DNA of 6,293 bases from an uncultured Eubacteriales bacterium (lineage in GTDB: Bacteria; Bacillota; Clostridia; Lachnospirales; Lachnospiraceae). Below are positions 1 to 4,897 of this stretch, piece by piece. A program made the translations under genes and the position numbers. Position 1 is the stretch's first letter, and the number at the start of each line of letters is the position of its first letter. The notes below the pieces were generated by a model. The model worked only from the letters and a program-made list of their open reading frames with translations, searched no databases and had not been told where the DNA came from. The stretch lies in the NCBI GenBank assembly GCA_900313855.1, contig OMSZ01000413.1, positions 1-6,293 on the forward strand. The letters run 5' to 3'.

Positions 1-2306
1 AATTCACAATCCATAAAAGCCTGATAATTGCAAAGCACATCCATCAGCTTGGTTCTTGCGCCGTCAAGGTTCTCGTCAGTAAGACATTTCAGTTCATCCC
101 ATGCATGAACAATATTATAGCCGTCGACTATAAGATATTTCGTGCCGTTATTACTTCGCTCTTTTCCTTTATAATTGGTATATATCTGAGGTTTATTCTT
201 CTTATAAATGTGCTTTGATGCGCGCTCATTTGCATGCGATGTGCGGTTGATTATCGCTTCTATCTGTTCCTCATCTATCGAGTAATCAAAAAGCCCCGAG
301 CCCTTAACGGATCTTATGGTTTCTGTAACCGCATCATTGTCGCTATCATTTTCCAACACAGCCGGTACATGCATATGCTCCTTAACCTCATACCAGGGAA
401 CTATCATACCCGCTCCATGACTGCAAAATACGGAAGAGGACGGATTATCAGTATCAGCATCAGGGTCATAAGTAATTTCCCCTAACACCTCATCCGTGTT
501 ATGACAGACATCATAACCCTTAACCGAGCATATCAGCTTTCCCATTCCCTTCGTATATGAGCTTAAAGCTATGGAATAATCACGCATTGAAGATACCGGA
601 GCCGTTCCGGTTATTACAGCCATATCACCATATATCTCCGGTGGTTCCGATCTGCCTGACATCGTATCTATATCAGTCATTGCTCTTCCCAAACAGTTTG
701 ATGGAAGCTCCATACGAAACTCATAATAGGGTTCTAGCAATATACTTTCTGCCTGCATAAGCCCCTGCCTTACCGCTCTGTAGGTTGCCTGTCTGAAATC
801 GCCGCCTTCTGTATGTTTTGTATGTGATCGTCCTCCAACCACAGTAATCTTCATATCCGTAATAGGAGAACCTGTAAGCACTCCCAAGTGCTCTTTCTCT
901 TCAAGGTGCGTTATTATCAGATTCTGCCAGTTTTTACTAAGCAGATCCTCACTTACATCCGATGCAAATGTCAGCCCGCTGCCTCTGTCAGACGGCTCCA
1001 TTTTCAGATGAACCTCAGCATAATGACGAAGCGGTTCAAAATGTCCCACGCCCTCTACAGTATCTGCTATGGTTTCCCTATATACTATGCTGCCCGCTCC
1101 AAAGCTTACATCCACGCCAAATCTATCGGCAATCTGATGCTTTACTATATCGATCTGTACTTCACCCATCAGAGTAACAAGAATAGCGTCAGCCTTGTCG
1201 TCCCATGCAACATGCAATTCCGGCTGTTCCTCAGAAAGTTCCCTAAGCCTTGAAAGCATAACATTTCTATCAACATCCTCCGGTAATTTGACAGAATAAG
1301 TCAGTACGGGTTCAAGAGTCGGAGCCTCGTTCGTTTGCTGAGTTCCAAGTCCCTGGCCCGGATGAGTTTTCGATAACCCCGTCACTGCACATACCTGACC
1401 CGGTAAGACCTCTGATACCGTATCAAACTTCTCCCCGGAATAAATTCTTATCTGATTGACTTTTTCTTCATTCTCTCCCGTGTTAACAACATCCTTAACC
1501 TTAAGAATACCGTTAACAACCTTCAAAAAGGTTAATCGTTCACCCTTGTTGTCCCTTGATACCTTAAAAACCTTAGCGGCAAAATCTTTATCAGAAGCTC
1601 CGATATTGTACTTTGAAGCCATATTATCTCTTGCATATTTTATCAGCAGTTCAAGAAACTCTTTAACACCGTTAAGCTTTAATGCAGAGCCGAAAAAGCA
1701 GGGATATATTTTTCTCTGTAATATCATTCCAGCAATCACATCATCTGTTATCTGTTCTCCTTCAAGATATCTCTCCAAAAGCTTTTCATCACAAACTGCG
1801 ATCTGCTCATAGAAATCTCCATCCATTTCACCGGAAAAATCAACGAATCCATCACCCGAGAGTCTCTTAAGCTGCTCCAATACCGCTTCTTTATCAGCCC
1901 CATCCTGATCCATCTTATTAATAAAGACAAACACGGGAATATCATACCTCTTTAACAGCTTCCATAAGGTCATGGTATGACCGGATACTCCATCAGCCGC
2001 ACTTATCACAAGGATCGCATAATCCATCACCCAGAGGGTCCTTTCCATCTCTGCCGAAAAATCAACATGCCCCGGAGTATCAAGCAAAGTGATCACCGAA
2101 TCCTTATATTCGATCACAGCCTGTTTGGAAAATATAGTAATTCCCCTTGAACGCTCCATCTCATCAGTATCCAAAAAGGCATTTTTAGAATCAACTCTTC
2201 CCAAATCCCTGATCATACCGCTTTCATATAACAAACCTTCTGATAAAGTTGTTTTGCCCGCGTCAACATGGGCTAAAATTCCTACTGCAATTCTCTTCAC
2301 AATCAT
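1..2306 (-). CDS. TetM/EF-G-family ribosomal GTPase fused to a YacP/Rae1-like NYN nuclease domain (C-terminus cut by window edge)
   Basis: I read 768 codons without a stop to the window edge. Residues 1-225 are a translational GTPase domain: P-loop AHVDAGKT (12-19), switch RGIT (54-57), DTPGH (76-80), NKMD (130-133) and SAL (207-209). The order then follows TetM/TetO: a beta domain, EF-G-like domains III and IV, domain V starting near LLEPYYEF (523-530), and a TetM-like tail with KGYDV (596-600). Known family members bind the ribosome like EF-G and displace A-site ligands. The protein continues past the usual ~640 residues: a conserved-looking FCSHGAG stretch (627-633), a polar linker, then YLIVDGYNIVHAW (724-736) and a following LDGARTKLMDVL helix, which match the start of YacP/Rae1, a ribosome-associated endoribonuclease. 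Asp728 would be its first acidic catalytic residue; the rest of the domain is outside. The domain IV tip is HTKHTEGG (495-502), not TetM's SPVST-like loop, so tetracycline resistance should not be assumed. Start is ATG 2306 or GTG 2300. Confidence 0.9.
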   Translation of the reverse strand, partial: MIVKRIAVGILAHVDAGKTTLSEGLLYESGMIRDLGRVDSKNAFLDTDEMERSRGITIFSKQAVIEYKDSVITLLDTPGHVDFSAEMERTLWVMDYAILVISAADGVSGHTMTLWKLLKRYDIPVFVFINKMDQDGADKEAVLEQLKRLSGDGFVDFSGEMDGDFYEQIAVCDEKLLERYLEGEQITDDVIAGMILQRKIYPCFFGSALKLNGVKEFLELLIKYARDNMASKYNIGASDKDFAAKVFKVSRDNKGERLTFLKVVNGILKVKDVVNTGENEEKVNQIRIYSGEKFDTVSEVLPGQVCAVTGLSKTHPGQGLGTQQTNEAPTLEPVLTYSVKLPEDVDRNVMLSRLRELSEEQPELHVAWDDKADAILVTLMGEVQIDIVKHQIADRFGVDVSFGAGSIVYRETIADTVEGVGHFEPLRHYAEVHLKMEPSDRGSGLTFASDVSEDLLSKNWQNLIITHLEEKEHLGVLTGSPITDMKITVVGGRSHTKHTEGGDFRQATYRAVRQGLMQAESILLEPYYEFRMELPSNCLGRAMTDIDTMSGRSEPPEIYGDMAVITGTAPVSSMRDYSIALSSYTKGMGKLICSVKGYDVCHNTDEVLGEITYDPDADTDNPSSSVFCSHGAGMIVPWYEVKEHMHVPAVLENDSDNDAVTETIRSVKGSGLFDYSIDEEQIEAIINRTSHANERASKHIYKKNKPQIYTNYKGKERSNNGTKYLIVDGYNIVHAWDELKCLTDENLDGARTKLMDVLCNYQAFMDCE

Positions 2307-2310
2307 TATT

Positions 2311-2316
2311 TCCTTT
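2311..2316 (-). promoter_or_regulatory. Ribosome binding site of the GTPase-NYN gene
   Basis: On the minus strand AAAGGA lies 4 nt before ATG (2306) and 10 nt before an in-frame GTG (2300). The ATG is the default call. However, the GTG start would place the P-loop at the same distance from the N-terminus as in TetM, and its spacing is more usual, so the true start may be two codons further in. No convincing -35/-10 pair for this gene was found in the AT-rich stretch upstream. Confidence 0.55.
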
Positions 2317-2356
2317 ATACGTTAATTAATTTTGTCTATATTTCATAATAATAAAT

Positions 2357-2400
2357 GTTGATTTTTATTAAAATCCTTAAATTTTGATTAAATCATCAAC
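2357..2400. repeat. AT-rich nested inverted repeat in the divergent control region
   Basis: GTTGAT (2357-2362) is mirrored by ATCAAC (2395-2400). Inside it GATTTT-TATT-AAAATC (2360-2375) is a perfect 6-bp stem with a 4-nt loop, and GATTAAATC (2386-2394) is a near palindrome. It lies upstream of the minus-strand GTPase gene and could be an operator or leader structure. AT-rich DNA gives such matches by chance, so the call is weak. Confidence 0.25.
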
Positions 2401-2411
2401 AACCCCTAGTG

Positions 2412-2425
2412 CGAACACACGTTTC
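2412..2425 (+). promoter_or_regulatory. LexA (DinR) SOS box
   Basis: CGAACACACGTTTC matches every position of the Gram-positive LexA/DinR consensus CGAACRNRYGTTYC. It lies 4 nt upstream of the -10 hexamer at 2430, inside the -35/-10 spacer, where bound LexA would block RNA polymerase. The arrangement predicts that the downstream 76-residue membrane protein is repressed normally and induced by DNA damage. The box centre is about 110 bp from the start of the divergent GTPase gene; no promoter was seen close enough there to claim control of that gene. Confidence 0.75.
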
Positions 2426-2426
2426 G

Positions 2427-2435
2427 TGGTATAAT
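2427..2435 (+). promoter_or_regulatory. Extended -10 promoter of the small membrane protein
   Basis: TGGTATAAT is a consensus TATAAT (2430-2435) with the TGn extension. No good -35 is seen at the expected place (about 2407-2412), which fits an extended -10 promoter. Transcription should start near 2442, leaving a leader of about 87 nt before the ATG at 2529. The LexA box sits immediately upstream. Confidence 0.7.
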
Positions 2436-2455
2436 ATGACAAGATGTTATTCTTA

Positions 2456-2487
2456 TGCCCGCGACGCGAAGCTGGTCCTTTAGGGCA
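2456..2487 (+). promoter_or_regulatory. GC-rich hairpin in the leader of the SOS-linked gene
   Basis: TGCCC (2456-2460) pairs with GGGCA (2483-2487). Inside, GAC (2463-2465) pairs with GTC (2475-2477), capped by GCGAAGC (2466-2472), a sequence known to form an unusually stable mini-hairpin. The element stands out as GC-rich in very AT-rich surroundings. No T-tract follows, so it is not an intrinsic terminator. It may control translation or stability of the leader, or bind an antisense RNA. I do not recognise it as a known riboswitch class. Confidence 0.4.
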
Positions 2488-2528
2488 CAAAGAATTAATC
2501 AAGTTATCATTGGGGGATAATCTATATA

Positions 2529-2759
2529 ATGAACGTGTTTTTAATAGCAATCATGATAGTGGCTGCTTTAATGATAATAGCATACTTTGCCGCAGCGATC
2601 ACTAAGAAATCCAAGCTGCGAATAGCATTCACGGCACTAATGCTGATATTGATCGTTCTTCTTATTGCAGCATGGATATACAGCATCGCAACTCATCAGC
2701 ATGCTATAATCTTATTAATACTTGCAATAGTATTTATTATCCTTCACAGGGCTGCTTAG
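2529..2759 (+). CDS. Small three-segment membrane protein, predicted SOS-inducible
   Basis: I do not recognise a family. The 76-residue product is mostly Ile, Leu, Ala, Val and Met. Likely membrane segments are residues 2-24, 32-54 and 59-72. They are separated by a basic loop, TKKSKLR (25-31), probably cytoplasmic, and a short THQH turn (55-58), probably outside. No signal-peptidase or lipoprotein site is evident. A GGGGGA ribosome binding site (2512-2517) lies 11 nt before the ATG, rather far, and its G-run falls in the loop of a possible 5-bp hairpin (2504-2520). The gene has its own extended -10 promoter with a LexA box and ends before a strong terminator, so it is a single-gene unit. By context it could be a damage-induced holin-like or TisB-like membrane-active peptide, or a division regulator such as the (unrelated) SOS protein YneA. 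The function is inference; that it is a real gene is well supported by its signals. Confidence 0.72.
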   Translation: MNVFLIAIMIVAALMIIAYFAAAITKKSKLRIAFTALMLILIVLLIAAWIYSIATHQHAIILLILAIVFIILHRAA

Positions 2760-2808
2760 CCCCTATCAAACCTTATTGATATCTATAACATTTTAATAAT
2801 AACAATGC

Positions 2809-2846
2809 AAAAGCATATTATGTAAACCTAGACATAATATGCTTTT
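2809..2846. terminator. Bidirectional intrinsic terminator between convergent genes
   Basis: AAAAGCATATTATGT (2809-2823) and its exact complement (2832-2846) form a 15-bp stem around the 8-nt loop AAACCTAG. The stem ends in TTTT on both strands, and the plus strand continues with a T-rich run. It would end the small membrane protein transcript rightward and the aspS transcript leftward. The AT-rich stem is long enough to be stable. Confidence 0.85.
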
Positions 2847-2948
2847 CATTTTCCTTATCAACTATTTAACCTTCATTTTATTATTCAACGACAATCCTAT
2901 ATATTCCGGCATTATCTTATCAAAAGATATATCCACCGGCATTTGATA

Positions 2949-4700
2949 TTACTGTCTTACCTTGATATGAACCTCTCTAAGCTGCTGCTCTGTTACCTCA
3001 GAAGGTGCGCCACACATAAGATCCTGAGCGTTACCATTCATAGGGAACGGAATAACCTCTCTAATGTTCTCCTCATTCTTAAGAAGCATTATCATACGAT
3101 CCACACCCGGAGCCATTCCTGCATGCGGAGGTGCTCCGAACTGGAATGCGTTGTAAAGCGCTCCGAATTTCTCCTTGAGATCCTCCTCTGTATATCCGGC
3201 AATCTCAAACGCTTTAACCATAATATCCAGGTTATGGTTACGCACTGCTCCTGAAGAAAGCTCAACACCGTTACATACAATGTCATACTGATAAGCAAGT
3301 ATCTCTAAAGGATCCTTTTCATTTAATGCAGTAAGTCCGCCCTGTGGCATAGAGAACGGGTTGTGAGTAAATATTATCTTCTTGCTTTCCCTGTCATACT
3401 CAAACATCGGGAAGTCATTGATATAACAGAATCTGTACGCATTCTTCTCTAAGAGATCAAGACGGTCAGCTATCTCTGTTCTTAACTGACCTGCATAAGA
3501 AGCTGCAAGCTCCTCCACATCAGCAATAAAGAAGATGGTGTCACCTGCCTCAAGTCCTGCAAGCTCTTTGATCTCTGTCTTCATATCATCAGGAATAAAT
3601 TTGTCGATAGGTCCCTTGTAAGACATATCCTCTAATACCTCAAGATATCCGAGACCGCCCATACCGATCGACTGAGCATATTTTAATAATTTCTCATGCT
3701 GTCCCTTTGAAAGCTTGGCATGTACATTGATAGCTCTTACCGTCTTGTCATGGAAAGGCTTAAATGTACATCTTGAGAAAAATTCCGTAACATCTATTAT
3801 TCTAAGCGGATTTCTAAGATCCGGTTTGTCCGTACCAAACTCAAGCATTGCCTGCTTATAGCTTATAATAGGGAATGGAGTATCTGTGATCTTTGCGCCC
3901 TCCGGTGCAAATTTCTTAAATGTCTCATATAAAACCTCTTCACCAACCTTGAATACATCCTCCTGAGTGGCAAAGCTCATCTCAAAATCAAGCTGATAGA
4001 ATTCTCCCGGACTTCTGTCTGCTCTTGCATCCTCATCACGGAAACAAGGCGCTATCTGGAAGTATTTATCAAAGCCTGACACCATCAAAAGCTGTTTGTA
4101 CTGCTGTGGTGCCTGTGGAAGTGCATAGAACTTGCCCTTGAATTTCCTTGAAGGAACAATATAATCTCTTGCGCCCTCAGGTGAAGAAGCACAAAGTATC
4201 GGAGTCTGGATCTCAAGAAATCCCATATCAGTCATCTTCTGTCTTAAGAAGCTGATCACATTCGAACGAAAGATCATATTGTCTCTGACCTTAGCATTAC
4301 GAAGATCAAGATAACGATATTTAAGTCTAACATCCTCTCTTGTCTCCTTAGATGTCATAACCTCAAAAGGAAGCTGGCGATATACCTTACCAAGCACTTC
4401 AACCTTCTTAGCCTCTAATTCAATTGTACCTGTAGGAATCTTGGGATTGTAGGTTTCCTCGTCTCTATGCTCGATCACACCCGAAACGCTAATGCAATCC
4501 TCACGTGATAAACCATCAAGCAAAGAAGTATCACGCATTACTATCTGCATCACGCCATACATATCACGAAGATCGATAAATGATACTCCGCCGTGATCTC
4601 TGATATTCTCAATCCAACCCGCAAGTGTAAGCTCAGCTCCTACGTCCTGCTCGCTCACATTATCAAGTGTACGGTTACGATAAATATTATTGGTATTCAT
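2949..4700 (-). CDS. aspS: Aspartyl-tRNA synthetase (AspRS)
   Basis: Cytoplasmic class IIb enzyme that attaches aspartate to tRNA-Asp (and possibly tRNA-Asn) using ATP. The 583-residue product has the normal bacterial length. The N-terminal OB-fold anticodon domain contains WIENIRDHGGVSFIDLRD (29-46). Class II motif 1 lies around FRSNVISFLRQ; motif 2 is FRDEDARADR (220-229) followed by SPGEFYQLDFEMSF; motif 3 is GMAPGVDRMIMLL with the invariant Arg535. The bacterial GAD insertion lies between motifs 2 and 3 (roughly 300-410). The start is ATG 4700 because AGGAG lies 6 nt upstream. An in-frame GTG at 4742 would add 14 residues but falls essentially at the predicted transcription start. His36 in the OB-fold matches non-discriminating AspRS enzymes. 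The gene is monocistronic, with its own promoter and terminator. hisS, the usual partner in many Firmicutes, is not upstream. Confidence 0.97.
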   Translation of the reverse strand: MNTNNIYRNRTLDNVSEQDVGAELTLAGWIENIRDHGGVSFIDLRDMYGVMQIVMRDTSLLDGLSREDCISVSGVIEHRDEETYNPKIPTGTIELEAKKVEVLGKVYRQLPFEVMTSKETREDVRLKYRYLDLRNAKVRDNMIFRSNVISFLRQKMTDMGFLEIQTPILCASSPEGARDYIVPSRKFKGKFYALPQAPQQYKQLLMVSGFDKYFQIAPCFRDEDARADRSPGEFYQLDFEMSFATQEDVFKVGEEVLYETFKKFAPEGAKITDTPFPIISYKQAMLEFGTDKPDLRNPLRIIDVTEFFSRCTFKPFHDKTVRAINVHAKLSKGQHEKLLKYAQSIGMGGLGYLEVLEDMSYKGPIDKFIPDDMKTEIKELAGLEAGDTIFFIADVEELAASYAGQLRTEIADRLDLLEKNAYRFCYINDFPMFEYDRESKKIIFTHNPFSMPQGGLTALNEKDPLEILAYQYDIVCNGVELSSGAVRNHNLDIMVKAFEIAGYTEEDLKEKFGALYNAFQFGAPPHAGMAPGVDRMIMLLKNEENIREVIPFPMNGNAQDLMCGAPSEVTEQQLREVHIKVRQ

Positions 4701-4706
4701 AACTAT

Positions 4707-4711
4707 CTCCT
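4707..4711 (-). promoter_or_regulatory. aspS ribosome binding site (decides the start)
   Basis: On the minus strand AGGAG is followed by the 6-nt spacer ATAGTT and then ATG at 4700. This is the only good ribosome binding site in the region and rules against the upstream GTG at 4742. Confidence 0.88.
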
Positions 4712-4750
4712 GTTCTGTTATAGCTTTACTTTGTAAGTTCACTATCGCTC

Positions 4751-4779
4751 ATTATATCTCAATGAGTATTTGCGGTCAA
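4751..4779 (-). promoter_or_regulatory. aspS promoter (sigma-A type)
   Basis: On the minus strand TTGACC (4774-4779) and a perfect TATAAT (4751-4756) are separated by exactly 17 nt. Transcription should start near 4744, giving a 5' leader of only about 44 nt. That is too short for a T-box, so aspS appears to be expressed constitutively and not controlled by tRNA charging. Confidence 0.88.
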
Positions 4780-4825
4780 CTTATTTTGTAATAAATAAGA
4801 CAGAAAAGACTATTAACCCAAAAAC

Positions 4826-4851
4826 CGCACCGGATCAAACTCTCCGGTGCG
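4826..4851 (-). terminator. Intrinsic terminator of the surface-protein gene
   Basis: CGCACCGGA (4826-4834) pairs with TCCGGTGCG (4843-4851) to give a 9-bp GC-rich stem with an 8-nt loop. On the minus strand the stem runs into GTTTTTGGG. It lies 47 nt beyond the stop of the surface-protein gene and just upstream of the aspS promoter, isolating aspS from read-through. The plus side also has ATTTTT, but no plus-strand gene ends here. Confidence 0.85.
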
Positions 4852-4897
4852 ATTTTTATTAAATACTATAATCTGTTGATCAGAATTACAATATTCA

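Noticed and set aside
1..2306. Naming the GTPase tet(M) or calling it a tetracycline-resistance gene
   Set aside because: The architecture fits the family, but the drug-displacing domain IV loop is replaced and a nuclease domain is attached. Sequence alone does not support resistance.
234..2325. Several plus-strand open frames of 60-120 codons opposite the GTPase gene
   Set aside because: They lie antisense to a well-conserved coding frame, have no ribosome binding sites of note, and translate to no recognisable protein.
2444..2605. A 53-codon plus-strand frame from an ATG near the predicted transcription start, overlapping the small membrane protein gene
   Set aside because: It has no ribosome binding site, its ATG is almost at the 5' end of the RNA, and its second half is only the shifted frame of the membrane protein.
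2862..2942. A 26-codon minus-strand frame starting 6 nt beyond the aspS stop
   Set aside because: It reads in a protein-like way (MPVDISFDKIMPEYIGLSLN and on), and lies before the terminator, but there is no ribosome binding site and it is too short to support without conservation data.
4780..4897. Possible T-box or other riboswitch ahead of aspS
   Set aside because: The promoter lies at 4751-4779, downstream of this stretch, and the leader is only about 44 nt. The hairpin at 4826-4851 is a terminator for the upstream gene.
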